Shown here in pieces: positions 36,061 through 45,083 of a stretch of 64,000 bases of DNA (within the stretch, counting starts at the first letter, position 1; every line of letters starts with the position of its first letter). Source of the DNA: Cellulomonas sp. Leaf395 (GTDB lineage Bacteria > Actinomycetota > Actinomycetes > Actinomycetales > Cellulomonadaceae); the NCBI RefSeq assembly GCF_001424125.1, contig NZ_LMQI01000003.1, positions 648,850 through 712,849 of the forward strand, written 5' to 3'. The notes below the pieces were generated by a model. That model was not told where the DNA came from. It searched no databases and saw only the letters and a program-made list of their open reading frames with translations. A program made the translations under genes and the position numbers.

Positions 36061-37115
36061 TGCTCAGGTGTCGTCAGGGCGGGGACCTTGTCGAACGTCA
36101 GGCCGGTGTGGTCCGGGATCCGGTCCGCGGAGATCCGCTTGCGGAACACCCAGTAGGTCCAGCCCTGGTAGAGCAGGACGAGCGGGGTGAGGAACGCGGC
36201 CACCCACGTCATGACGGTGAGCGTGTAGTCGGTCGACGAGGCGTTGGTGACGGTCAGCGAGTTGGCCGGGTCGAACGCGGGCATGACGTCGGGGTACATC
36301 GAGCCGAAGATCAGCACGACGGCAGCGACGATCGCGACGGCGGACGCGGTGAACGCGAGGCCCTCCTTGCGGCGCTGCGCGGCCACGACGAGCACGACGA
36401 GCGCCCCCGCCGCGACGACGACCGCCGCCCACGTCCACGGCACGGAGTACGCGACCTGCGCCCAGACGGCCCACGCACCCGCGACGACCAGCGTCACCAC
36501 CGACGACCGGGCCGCGAACGCCGCGGCGCGTGCGCGGACGTCCCCGTCCGACTTCAGCGCGAGGAAGACCGCACCGTGCGTGAGGAAGATCAGTGCGGTC
36601 GTGGCGCCCCCGAGCAGGGCGAACGGGTTGAGCAGCGCCCAGAAGCCCCCGACGTACTGGTGGCCGGCGTCGAGCTCCACGCCACGCACGAGGTTGGCGA
36701 ACGCCACGCCCCAGAGCACGGCCGGCACCCACGAGCCGACCATCAGGCACCGGTCGGCCAGGGACCGCCAGCGCGGGTCGTCGATCTTGCCGCGCCACTC
36801 GAACGCCACCACGCGCACGATGAGCGCGAGCAGGATGAGCAGGAGCGGCAGGTAGAAACCGGAGAACATCGTGGCGTACCACTCGGGGAACGCCGCGAAC
36901 GTCGCACCGCCGGCGGTCAGCAGCCACACCTCGTTGCCGTCCCACACCGGGCCGATCGTGTTGATCATGACGCGGCGGTCCCGGTCCTTGGCCGCATGGT
37001 CGCCGCGGGACAGCCACCCGAGCAGCATCCCCACGCCGAAGTCGAACCCCTCCAGCACGAGGTAGCCGGTCCACAGGACCGCGATGAGGATGAACCAGAC
37101 GGTGGTGAGCTCCAT
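36057..37115 (-). CDS. cydB: cytochrome bd oxidase subunit II
   Basis: A 352-residue membrane protein with about eight to nine helices, beginning LTTVWFILIAVLWTGYLVLE and containing the conserved GPVWDGNEVWLLTAGGATFA. With CydA it forms the high-affinity quinol oxidase used at low oxygen. cydA ends 15 bases upstream of its start. Confidence 0.95.
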   Translation of the reverse strand: MELTTVWFILIAVLWTGYLVLEGFDFGVGMLLGWLSRGDHAAKDRDRRVMINTIGPVWDGNEVWLLTAGGATFAAFPEWYATMFSGFYLPLLLILLALIVRVVAFEWRGKIDDPRWRSLADRCLMVGSWVPAVLWGVAFANLVRGVELDAGHQYVGGFWALLNPFALLGGATTALIFLTHGAVFLALKSDGDVRARAAAFAARSSVVTLVVAGAWAVWAQVAYSVPWTWAAVVVAAGALVVLVVAAQRRKEGLAFTASAVAIVAAVVLIFGSMYPDVMPAFDPANSLTVTNASSTDYTLTVMTWVAAFLTPLVLLYQGWTYWVFRKRISADRIPDHTGLTFDKVPALTTPEQ

Positions 37116-37130
37116 GGTCGTCGGCTCCGC

Positions 37131-38633
37131 TCAGTACGCGAACGACAGCGGGCGCTCGTGCGCCGTGTCCGGGTCGTTTTCGGGGTTGTCCGGGCTGGGG
37201 TCGTGCTCGCTGTCCGCGACGCCCTGGATCGTGTACCGGTGCATGAGGCGGTACCAGAACACGGCGAGGATCCCGTAGAGGAGCGTGAAGGCGATCAGGC
37301 TGGTGAGGATCGTCCCGGTGCTGGTGACCGTCGAGACGCCGCGGGCGGTGAGCAACCAGACCCCGTCGACGCCGCCGGGGTTCGGGTTGGGTGCGACGAC
37401 CCACGGCTGGCGACCCATCTCGGTGAAGATCCAGCCGAAGGACGAGGCCAGGAACGGGGTCGCGATCGCGGCGATGCCGAGCCGGCCGACCCACACGTTC
37501 CCGCTCACCCGTCCCTTGCGGGTCACCCAGAACGCCACCAGCGCGAGCGCTGCCGACCCGAGCGCCATGCCGATCATCAGCCGGAAGCCCCAGTAGGTGA
37601 CGGCGAGGTTCGGGATGTAGCTGATGGGCTCGCCGTTGGCGTCGGTGTACCCGTACTTCGCCTCGTACTCCTGCTGCAGCTGGTCGGTGCCCTGCAGGGT
37701 GGCGTCGACGTCGCCCGTCGCCAGGAACGAGAGGGCGCCGGGAATCTCGAGGAGGTGGGTGACCTGGTCGCAGTCGTCGCCCGTGCCCAGCGGCCCGATC
37801 GCGAGGATCGAGAAGGGCACGCTCGAGGTGGTCTCGCACAGCGCCTCGGCCGCGGCCATCTTCGTCGGCTGCTGCTCGAACATGAGCTTGGCCTGCTGGT
37901 CGCCGCTCAGTGCGACACCGATGCCCGAGACCACCATGACGATGACCCCGAGGACGACGGCGGGCCGGTACACGTCCCGGGCCTTCTCGGCCTGGCCCGC
38001 GCGCACCAGCCGCACCATCCACCACGCGGCGATCCCGCCGACGAACGTCCCGGCGGTGAGGAACGCGGCGGAGATCGTGTGCGGGAACGCCGCGAGCAGC
38101 GTGTTGTTCGACAGCACGGCGCCGATGTCCGTCATCTCGGCACGCCCGCGCTCCTCGTTGAACGTGGACCCGACGGGGTGCTGCATCCAGGAGTTCGCCG
38201 CGAGGATGAAGTACGCGGACAGGTTGGTGGCGATCGCGACCGCCCAGATGCACGCCAGGTGGATCTTCTTGGGCAGCTTGTCCCAGCCGAAGATCCACAG
38301 CCCGAGGAAGGTCGACTCGACGAAGAACGCAGCGAGCGCCTCCATGGCCAGCGGAGCACCGAAGACGTCACCGACGAAGCGGGAGTACTCGCTCCAGGCC
38401 ATCCCGAACTGGAACTCCTGCACGATGCCGGTGGCCACACCGATCGCGAAGTTGATGAGCAGGAGCTTGCCGAAGAACTTGGTCAGCCGCAGCCATCGCT
38501 CGTTGCCCGTGCGCACCCAGGCCGTCTGCATGATCGCGACGAGGGGCGCCAGGCCGATCGTCAGGGGGACGAAGATGAAGTGGTAGACGGTCGTGATGCC
38601 GAACTGCCACCGTGCCACGTCGAGCGTGTCCAC
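37131..38633 (-). CDS. cydA: cytochrome bd oxidase subunit I
   Basis: The 500-residue quinol-oxidising, haem-bearing subunit. Haem ligands are visible: His18 in TTVYHFIFVPL, His in AAFPHTISAAF and Met in FGWIFTEMGRQPW. The Q loop (SGDQQAKLMFEQQPTKMAAA) is followed by a short hydrophilic segment with a CETTSS...DDCDQV cysteine pair. GTG 38633 has a GGAGG site upstream. The C-terminal tail (ADSEHDPSPDNPENDPD) is long and acidic. First gene of a cydABDC-kinase transcript. Confidence 0.96.
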   Translation of the reverse strand: MDTLDVARWQFGITTVYHFIFVPLTIGLAPLVAIMQTAWVRTGNERWLRLTKFFGKLLLINFAIGVATGIVQEFQFGMAWSEYSRFVGDVFGAPLAMEALAAFFVESTFLGLWIFGWDKLPKKIHLACIWAVAIATNLSAYFILAANSWMQHPVGSTFNEERGRAEMTDIGAVLSNNTLLAAFPHTISAAFLTAGTFVGGIAAWWMVRLVRAGQAEKARDVYRPAVVLGVIVMVVSGIGVALSGDQQAKLMFEQQPTKMAAAEALCETTSSVPFSILAIGPLGTGDDCDQVTHLLEIPGALSFLATGDVDATLQGTDQLQQEYEAKYGYTDANGEPISYIPNLAVTYWGFRLMIGMALGSAALALVAFWVTRKGRVSGNVWVGRLGIAAIATPFLASSFGWIFTEMGRQPWVVAPNPNPGGVDGVWLLTARGVSTVTSTGTILTSLIAFTLLYGILAVFWYRLMHRYTIQGVADSEHDPSPDNPENDPDTAHERPLSFAY

Positions 38634-39126
38634 GAGTCCTCCGGGGTGCTACGAGTGCCACGGCGTACGTCGGGTCTACACGGTCCGGGCACCCGACGGA
38701 CGGGACGACCGGCCAGGTCAGGTGGCCTGGCCAGGAACGCGAGGACCAGGACCAGTCTGCCCCTGCCGTCAGATTGCTCCAAGCCATCGGTACCGGGTGT
38801 GCGTCACACGCGGACTCGCCGCAGGGGACGGACGGCACGCCGTGCGAGGACCCCTGTGCGATACTGACCTCGGCTCCTAGGACGACCACACCGTCCCGGG
38901 ACCCTTGAGCTCGCAGCACCAGCATGTCGTGCGCGCCAGCCGCCGCTTCGCCACCCGCTGGTCCCCGATCGGGACCGACGGCTCCGGCCCCGCAGGCGAT
39001 GGCGCCGACCGGGTGCAGCAGCCACGACCGCCGACTTTCCGTCGCCGCGCAGCACGCGTGCGACGACCGACCGACCGAGTGTCGCCGCGTGTGGGTGGCG
39101 ATGCCCGGTACCCAGGAGCACTTCGC
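38634..39126. promoter_or_regulatory. cydA / rne divergent region
   Basis: This 493-base stretch has no gene I can support. Notable signals are a palindrome GTGTG-CGT-CACAC (38798-38810), 165 bases upstream of cydA, and a plus-strand -10-like GATACT (38860-38865) that could start an rne leader of about 250 bases. I do not see a clear Rex site (TGTGAA-N6-TTCACA). A frame upstream of rne is open from 38905 but has no conserved content; the ribosome binding site AGGAG at 39114-39118 supports GTG 39127. Confidence 0.4.
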
Positions 39127-42100
39127 GTGACCGACGAGAACACCCCCACCACAGACGTGACGACCGCCGGGGGTGAGGCACCGCCCGCACCCCCGCGCCG
39201 CCGCCGTGCCACCCGCGTGACCGCCGCTCCCGGCAACGACACCCCGGCCGACGCCGTGGTCACCGTGCAGGCACCCGCCGAGCCGTCTGTCGAGCCGGCA
39301 CCGGACCCAGTGCCTGTCGTCGAGGAGCCCAGCGCCGACGCGCCGCCCGCCCCGCCCAAGAAGAAGTCCCGTCGCGTGACGCGCACGGTCACCACCGTCG
39401 CGTCCGACGACGCACCCTCCACCGCGCCGGCCGAGGCCGAGGCTCAGCCCGCCGTCGACGAGGCCCCCGAGCCGACCGCGCCCGAGCCCGAGCCCGCCAA
39501 GGCCGCGCCGCGTCGTCGCCGCTCGGGGACCCGTGCCGCCGCCGCGCCGGAGCCGGCCCCCGAGCCGGTCGACGAGCCGGTCGCCGAGGTCGAGGACGAC
39601 GAGGAGGTCGACAGCCCCGCACCCCTCGACGTCCTCGCCGAGCTGGCCGCCACGACTCAGGCGGCGGAGCCGGTCGAGCAGGCGAACGCCACGACGAGCA
39701 CCACCTCCACCGGGTCGCGCTTCGCCACGACCGCGCTCCTCTTCCAGGCGCCGGACCCCAGCGCGGCCCGGCCCCGTCGCCGCCGCGCTCAGGCCAGCAC
39801 GGGCTCGCCGGAGGAGATCTCGGAGGCTGCCCACCGCGCCGAGCGCGACGCCGCCGAGGACACGACCGACGCCGGGAGCGCCGAGCAGGCCGAGTCGAGC
39901 GAGCGGACCACCGCGCCCGCGTCGCGCGGTTCGCGTCGCCGGGGCCGTCGTGGCCGCAGCGCCGACGCGACACCGGCCGACGACGACGCGACCGAGGACG
40001 TCGAACCCCAGGACGAGGTCCCCGCCGACGAGATCCCCGCCGAGGGTGTCGTCGAGGACCAGATCGTCGACGACCAGGTCGAGACGGACGAGGACGACGA
40101 GGACGAGGCGTCCGACGAGGCCGCCGCTGGTGCACCCCGTCGCCGTCGTCGCCGTGGCGGTCGGGGTCGGCGCAGCCGGCCCGAGTCCGGCGGCGCGACC
40201 GAGGACGCCGACGAGTCGGACGACGAGTCCGACGAGAGCGCCGAGGGCGACACCGAGTCCGACGCCGACGACTCCGCGGGTGAGGGCGACGGGTCGAGCC
40301 GTCGCCGTCGCCGCCGTCGTCGCGGCTCCTCGCGGGGCGACTCCGGCGACCAGGTCGAGGCCCGCCCGGCCCGCACGCGGGCGCCGAGCGACGAGGTCAC
40401 CGCACTGCGCGGCTCCACGCGACTCGAGGCCAAGCGTCAGCGCCGCCGGGACGGTCGCGACGCCGGCCGTCGCCGCCAGATCATCACGGAGTCCGAGTTC
40501 CTCGCCCGCCGCGAGTCGGTGGACCGCTCGATGATCGTGCGCGAGAAGAACGCCCGCACCCAGATCGCCGTGCTCGAGGACGGTGTGCTCGTCGAGCACT
40601 ACGTCTCCAACCAGGCGCAGTCGTCGATGGTCGGGAACGTCTACCTCGGTCGCGTGCAGAACGTGCTGCCCAGCATGGAGGCAGCGTTCGTCGACGTCGG
40701 CAAGGGCCGCAACGCCGTGCTGTACGCCGGTGAGGTCAACTGGGACGCCGCCGGGCTCGAGGGCGGCTCCGCGCGCCGCATCGAGCAGGCGCTCAAGTCG
40801 GGTGACCCGGTGCTCGTGCAGGTCACCAAGGACCCCATCGGGCACAAGGGCGCCCGCCTGACCTCGCAGGTCACGCTCGCCGGCCGGTACCTGGTGTACG
40901 TGCCCGGCGGCGGCATGACCGGCATCAGCCGCAAGCTCCCCGACACCGAGCGCAACCGCCTCAAGAAGATCCTGCGCGAGATCGTCCCGGACTCCGCGGG
41001 CGTCATCGTCCGTACGGCCGCCGAGGGTGCCAGCGAGGACGAGCTGCGCGCGGACATCGCCCGCCTGCAGGGGCAGTGGGAGGCCATCGAGAAGAAGTCG
41101 AAGACCGCGTCGGCCCCGGCCCTGCTCCAGGGTGAGCCGGACATGGCCATCCGCGTGGTCCGCGACATCTTCAACGACGACTTCTCCTCGCTCGTGGTCG
41201 AGGGTGCCGACGCCTGGTCCACCATCTCGTCGTACATCGACGAGCTCGCCCCGGACCTGGCGCAGAAGGTGTCCCGCTGGGAGTCCGACGCGGACGTCTT
41301 CGCCGAGCACCGCATCGACGAGCAGCTGGCCAAGGGCATGGACCGCAAGGTCTGGCTGCCCTCGGGCGGCTCGCTGGTGATCGACCGCACCGAGGCAATG
41401 ACGGTCGTCGACGTGAACACCGGCAAGTTCACGGGCTCGGGCGGCACGCTCGAGGAGACCGTCACGCGCAACAACCTCGAGGCCGCCGAGGAGATCGTCC
41501 GCCAGCTCCGCCTGCGCGACATCGGCGGCATCATCGTCATCGACTTCATCGACATGGTGCTCGAGTCCAACCGCGACCTCGTGCTGCGCCGCCTGGTGGA
41601 GTGCCTGGGCCGCGACCGGACCAAGCACCAGGTCGCCGAGGTCACCTCGCTCGGCCTGGTCCAGATGACGCGCAAGCGGGTCGGCCAGGGCCTGGTCGAG
41701 GCGTTCAGCGAGACGTGCGAGCACTGCCACGGGCGCGGCTTCATCGTGCACGAGGAGCCGATCGAGAAGAACAACCAGCGTCCCGACGCCGGAGCCCAGC
41801 AGCAGCCTGCGACGCCCGCCGCCGAGGGGGACGCTGCCAAGCGGTCACGCCGCAAGCGTGGCGGTGCCAAGGAGCCGGTCGCGCACGTCCCGCACGCGGG
41901 CGTGCCCGTCCTGCCCGAGGCCCGTGAGGCCGTCAAGGCGACCCTCGCGACGATCGCCGCGGCTGCGGCGCACGCCCACGAGCACGAGCACGAGCACCAC
42001 GCGCTGCCTGTCGCCGCGCCGGCCCACACGGCGGAACCGGTGGCGCCGAGCGCGCGCGGTCTCGACGTGTTCGCCGAGTTCGCCGGCACGCAGGCGGCGG

Positions 42101-42231
42101 CCGAGCCCGAGCCGGACGCACCGGTCGAGGAGCTCGAGCTGACGGCCGTTCCCGCGGACGTGTTCGAGGCGGAGGGCACCGAGTCTGCGCATGGCGACCC
42201 GGCGGACGCTGTCGACACCCAGCGGGACTGA
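39127..42231 (+). CDS. rne: ribonuclease E/G, long N-terminal extension
   Basis: A 1034-residue endoribonuclease for mRNA decay and rRNA maturation. Residues 1 to about 445 are disordered, made of Glu/Asp/Pro/Ala-rich blocks separated by Arg-rich patches. The S1 domain starts near ARTQIAVLEDGVLVEHYV; catalytic Asp residues lie in MTVVDVNTGKFTG (about 760) and GGIIVIDFIDMVLE (about 805); the Zn-link is CEHCHGRGF (about 865). A C-terminal tail of about 140 residues includes a His-rich AHEHEHEHHALP. Actinobacterial RNase E places its scaffold region N-terminally, as here. It precedes rplU. Confidence 0.93.
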   Translation: MTDENTPTTDVTTAGGEAPPAPPRRRRATRVTAAPGNDTPADAVVTVQAPAEPSVEPAPDPVPVVEEPSADAPPAPPKKKSRRVTRTVTTVASDDAPSTAPAEAEAQPAVDEAPEPTAPEPEPAKAAPRRRRSGTRAAAAPEPAPEPVDEPVAEVEDDEEVDSPAPLDVLAELAATTQAAEPVEQANATTSTTSTGSRFATTALLFQAPDPSAARPRRRRAQASTGSPEEISEAAHRAERDAAEDTTDAGSAEQAESSERTTAPASRGSRRRGRRGRSADATPADDDATEDVEPQDEVPADEIPAEGVVEDQIVDDQVETDEDDEDEASDEAAAGAPRRRRRRGGRGRRSRPESGGATEDADESDDESDESAEGDTESDADDSAGEGDGSSRRRRRRRRGSSRGDSGDQVEARPARTRAPSDEVTALRGSTRLEAKRQRRRDGRDAGRRRQIITESEFLARRESVDRSMIVREKNARTQIAVLEDGVLVEHYVSNQAQSSMVGNVYLGRVQNVLPSMEAAFVDVGKGRNAVLYAGEVNWDAAGLEGGSARRIEQALKSGDPVLVQVTKDPIGHKGARLTSQVTLAGRYLVYVPGGGMTGISRKLPDTERNRLKKILREIVPDSAGVIVRTAAEGASEDELRADIARLQGQWEAIEKKSKTASAPALLQGEPDMAIRVVRDIFNDDFSSLVVEGADAWSTISSYIDELAPDLAQKVSRWESDADVFAEHRIDEQLAKGMDRKVWLPSGGSLVIDRTEAMTVVDVNTGKFTGSGGTLEETVTRNNLEAAEEIVRQLRLRDIGGIIVIDFIDMVLESNRDLVLRRLVECLGRDRTKHQVAEVTSLGLVQMTRKRVGQGLVEAFSETCEHCHGRGFIVHEEPIEKNNQRPDAGAQQQPATPAAEGDAAKRSRRKRGGAKEPVAHVPHAGVPVLPEAREAVKATLATIAAAAAHAHEHEHEHHALPVAAPAHTAEPVAPSARGLDVFAEFAGTQAAAEPEPDAPVEELELTAVPADVFEAEGTESAHGDPADAVDTQRD

Positions 42232-42238
42232 CAGCGGG

Positions 42239-42268
42239 GCTCGTGCCGGTCGGACGACCGGCACGAGC
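42239..42268 (+). terminator. hairpin after rne
   Basis: GCTCGTGCCGGTCG (42239-42252) and CGACCGGCACGAGC (42255-42268) are exact complements; the inner pairs probably open to a small loop. It begins 8 bases after the stop; no U-tract. Confidence 0.7.
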
Positions 42269-42430
42269 GCCTCGTCGCGCGGCCCGAGCCGCGCGCCGGC
42301 GACCAGGTCCTCGAGGCGCGTGGGGCACGCAGTCAGCGCCTCGGCCCGCGGTTCTGTGCCGGACCGTGCGTGACGGGACGGCACGAGACGTGCGGTCGAT
42401 CACGTCACACCGGCCGCGGGGCGGTGTGGT

Positions 42431-42459
42431 TTGACCCTGCGCCGTGGGGTCCGTACCCT
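42431..42459 (+). promoter_or_regulatory. rplU-rpmA promoter
   Basis: TTGACC (42431-42436) and TACCCT (42454-42459) with a 17-base spacer: the best consensus promoter in the window, as expected for ribosomal protein genes. Transcription should begin near 42466. Confidence 0.75.
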
Positions 42460-42465
42460 AGAACG

Positions 42466-42628
42466 TCGGCGCGTCGTGTGCGCGCTGGTCAGGTGTGCCG
42501 CCGCAGCGGCGCCGACGCGAACCCCCACGGGAACCGGCGAATACCGGTGGCAGCGGGATGTGCGCGGGCGCAGGCGGGCAGATCCAGAGCATTGACTGAG
42601 CAGTTGACAAGCAGTTCGACGAGCAGAG
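42466..42628 (+). promoter_or_regulatory. long structured leader of rplU
   Basis: About 160 bases separate the predicted transcript start from the rplU ATG, unusual where many neighbours are leaderless. It holds GC-rich pairing segments, e.g. GAACCGG/CCGGTGG (42531-42550 region) and GCCGC/GCGGC blocks. An autoregulatory L21-binding leader is possible. No known riboswitch class is recognised. Confidence 0.35.
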
Positions 42629-42949
42629 ATGAGCAGCAACGTGGTGTACGCGATCGTGAAGGCTGGCGGCCGCCAGGAGAAGGTCGCGGTGGGCGACGTC
42701 GTCGTCGTCGACCGCCTCGCCGCGCAGGCCGGGTCGACCATCGAGCTGACCGCCCTGCTGCTCGTCGACGGTGAGAAGGTCACCACCGACGCCAAGGCGC
42801 TGTCCAAGGTGAAGGTGACGGCGGAGGTCGTGCGGGACGAGAAGGGTCCCAAGATCGACATCCTCAAGTACAAGAACAAGACCGGCTACCGCAAGCGCCA
42901 GGGTCACCGCCAGAAGCTGACCCGCCTCAAGGTCACCGGCATCTCCTGA
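42629..42949 (+). CDS. rplU: 50S ribosomal protein L21
   Basis: A 106-residue ribosomal protein: [19 protein letters not shown] at the N-terminus and the basic C-terminal [20 protein letters not shown] that binds 23S rRNA. Start ATG 42629 gives a three-residue extension (MSSN) before the usual VYAIV. rpmA follows after 72 bases. Confidence 0.97.
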   Translation: MSSNVVYAIVKAGGRQEKVAVGDVVVVDRLAAQAGSTIELTALLLVDGEKVTTDAKALSKVKVTAEVVRDEKGPKIDILKYKNKTGYRKRQGHRQKLTRLKVTGIS

Positions 42950-43021
42950 TCTCGCGCCGTCGGCCGTCCGGCCAGAGGCACGCGCAGCCCCCCATTCTCT
43001 GAGCACGAAAGCAGGTTCGTC

Positions 43022-43282
43022 ATGGCACACAAGAAGGGCGCGAGCTCCTCGCGCAACGGTCGCGACTCCAACGCCCAGCGCCTGGGCGTCAAGCGCTTCG
43101 GTGGCCAGGTCGTCAAGGCCGGCGAGATCATCGTCCGCCAGCGCGGCACGCACTTCCACCCCGGTGTGAACGTGGGCCGTGGCGGCGACGACACGCTGTT
43201 CGCCCTCGCCCCCGGCGCCGTGACCTTCGGGACGCGCCGTGGCCGCAAGGTCATCGACATCGTCGTGGCGGCCGAGGTCTGA
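43022..43282 (+). CDS. rpmA: 50S ribosomal protein L27
   Basis: An 86-residue protein beginning [20 protein letters not shown], whose N-terminus reaches the peptidyl-transferase centre. There is no Firmicutes-type cleavable extension. [19 protein letters not shown] is the conserved core. Preceded by GAAAGCAGG. Confidence 0.98.
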   Translation: MAHKKGASSSRNGRDSNAQRLGVKRFGGQVVKAGEIIVRQRGTHFHPGVNVGRGGDDTLFALAPGAVTFGTRRGRKVIDIVVAAEV

Positions 43283-43414
43283 GCCGTAGTGCAACGGACG
43301 GTGCGTGTCGCGGAGCGGCACGCGCCGGAAGTGGAACGAAGGCTCAGACCGACCGCAAGCTCGAGGTCTGAGTTGTCATGACGCCGCGACAACGGTTCGC
43401 GGCGGGTCATTCGT

Positions 43415-43445
43415 GGAGGGGCGCACCGGTGCGGTGCGCCCCTTC
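43415..43445 (+). terminator. terminator after rpmA
   Basis: GGGGCGCACC (43418-43427) pairs perfectly with GGTGCGCCCC (43433-43442) around 5 bases; flanking bases extend the stem and TTCC follows. It separates rplU-rpmA from obgE. Confidence 0.75.
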
Positions 43446-43490
43446 CGCGTGTGAGGATCGAGACGTAGTGATGGCAAGGGAGGTTCAGCC

Positions 43491-45014
43491 GTGGTGACAT
43501 TCGTCGACCGGGTCGTGCTGCATGCGACCGGCGGTGACGGTGGGCACGGTTGTGCGTCCATCCACCGGGAGAAGTTCAAGCCGCTCGCCGGCCCCGACGG
43601 GGGCAACGGCGGCAACGGTGGCTCGGTGATCATCGAGGTCGACCCGCAGGTCACCACGCTGCTCGACTACCACCACTCGCCCCACCGGCACGCCCCGTCC
43701 GGGACGCAGGGGATGGGTGACCACCGCTCCGGCTCGACCGGCGCCGACCTGGTGCTCGGCGTGCCCGACGGCACGGTCGTCAAGGCACCTGACGGCACGG
43801 TGCTCGCGGACCTCGTCGGCGTCGGTGCGCAGTACGTGGCGGCCGCCGGTGGTCGCGGTGGGCTGGGCAACGCCGCTCTCGCGTCGCAGCGCCGCAAGGC
43901 TCCGGGGTTCGCCCTGCTCGGTGAGCCCGGCGACGAGCAGGACATCGTCCTCGAGCTCAAGACGATCGCCGACGTCGCGCTCGTCGGCTACCCGAGCGCC
44001 GGCAAGTCCAGCCTCGTGGCCGCCATCTCCGCGGCCCGGCCGAAGATCGCCGACTACCCGTTCACGACGCTGGTGCCCAACCTGGGTGTCGTGCAGGCGG
44101 GCGGCGCGCGGTACACCGTCGCCGACGTTCCCGGGCTCATCCCGGGCGCGTCCGAGGGGCGCGGGCTGGGGCTGGAGTTCCTGCGGCACATCGAGCGCTG
44201 CGCGGTCATCGTGCACGTGCTCGACTGCGCGACGCTCGAGCCCGACCGTGACCCGCTGTCGGACCTCGAGGACATCGAGGTCGAGCTGCGGACCTACGCC
44301 GGTGACCTCTCCATCGAGGGTGGCCGGGTGCCGCTCCTGGAGCGCCCGCAGATCGTCGTGCTCAACAAGATCGACGTCCCCGAGGCGCGCGAGCTCGCCG
44401 AGCTGGTCAAGCCCGACCTCGAGGCCCGTGGGTTCCGCGTGTTCGAGATCTCGACCGCCAGCCACGAGGGCCTGCGCCCGCTGACGTTCGCGCTCGGGGA
44501 GATCGTCGACAAGGCGCGTCGCGACGCCCCGGCGGCCGAGAACACCCGCATCGTGCTTCGTCCGAAGGCCGTGGACGACGCCGGGTTCACGGTGACGCGC
44601 CGCGAGGTCGAGGGCCAGGGTGTGTACTTCTGGGTGCGCGGCGAGAAGCCCGAGCGCTGGGTGCGCCAGACCGACTTCTCCAACGACGAGGCCGTGGGCT
44701 ACCTGGCGGACCGGCTCGCACGACTGGGCGTCGAGGAGAAGCTGTTCGCCGCCGGTGCCGTCGCGGGTGACGAGGTGCGCATCGGCCCGGAGCACAACGC
44801 CGTGGTGTTCGACTGGGAGCCCACGCTCATGACCGGGTCCGAGTTCCTCGGCGGTCCTCGCGGGGTCGACCTGCGGATCGAGGACCGGTCCCGGCCGACG
44901 CGTGGCGAGAAGCGCCAGGAGTACAAGGAGCGGATGGACGCCAAGACGGAGGCGCGCGAGGAGCTGTGGACCGAGCGCGAGGCCGGCGTCTGGACGGATG
45001 CGGCGGAGAGCTGA
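43491..45014 (+). CDS. obgE: GTPase ObgE/CgtA
   Basis: A 507-residue ribosome-associated GTPase. The glycine-rich Obg domain (about 1-158) contains [16 protein letters not shown]. The G domain has G1 [14 protein letters not shown] at about 164, G3 [17 protein letters not shown]4 VLNKID. A C-terminal OCT domain (about 345-430) is present, followed by a charged tail rich in Arg/Lys/Glu (about 455-507). It acts in 50S maturation and stress responses. GTG 43491 follows GGGAGG. Confidence 0.96.
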   Translation: MVTFVDRVVLHATGGDGGHGCASIHREKFKPLAGPDGGNGGNGGSVIIEVDPQVTTLLDYHHSPHRHAPSGTQGMGDHRSGSTGADLVLGVPDGTVVKAPDGTVLADLVGVGAQYVAAAGGRGGLGNAALASQRRKAPGFALLGEPGDEQDIVLELKTIADVALVGYPSAGKSSLVAAISAARPKIADYPFTTLVPNLGVVQAGGARYTVADVPGLIPGASEGRGLGLEFLRHIERCAVIVHVLDCATLEPDRDPLSDLEDIEVELRTYAGDLSIEGGRVPLLERPQIVVLNKIDVPEARELAELVKPDLEARGFRVFEISTASHEGLRPLTFALGEIVDKARRDAPAAENTRIVLRPKAVDDAGFTVTRREVEGQGVYFWVRGEKPERWVRQTDFSNDEAVGYLADRLARLGVEEKLFAAGAVAGDEVRIGPEHNAVVFDWEPTLMTGSEFLGGPRGVDLRIEDRSRPTRGEKRQEYKERMDAKTEAREELWTEREAGVWTDAAES

Positions 45015-45083
45015 CGGCCGGCTGCGTGTCCGGGCATCGGATAAGCGCGTGACCGCCTGCGTCTGCGCGGCAGAATGCGGCAC

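Noticed and set aside
38798..38810. GTGTG-CGT-CACAC as a CRP/GlxR or Rex site
   Set aside because: The spacing is too short for TGTGA-N6-TCACA and the half-sites do not fit Rex; kept only as an unnamed palindrome in the region entry.
36108..38867. 919-codon plus-strand frame over cydB and cydA
   Set aside because: Highly charged, His/Arg/Asp-rich composition typical of antisense frames; CydA and CydB carry all haem and quinone residues on the minus strand.
38905..39126. N-terminal extension of RNase E from an upstream start at 38905
   Set aside because: The extra 74 codons lack the acidic/Arg pattern of the rest, and AGGAG sits 8 bases before GTG 39127.
38368..41751. 1127-codon minus-strand frame over rne
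   Set aside because: Mirror of the rne reading frame; no recognisable motif. Only its end coincides with the real cydA strand, in another frame.
42466..42628. Known riboswitch upstream of rplU
   Set aside because: No conserved core of any class I know; reported only as an unclassified leader.
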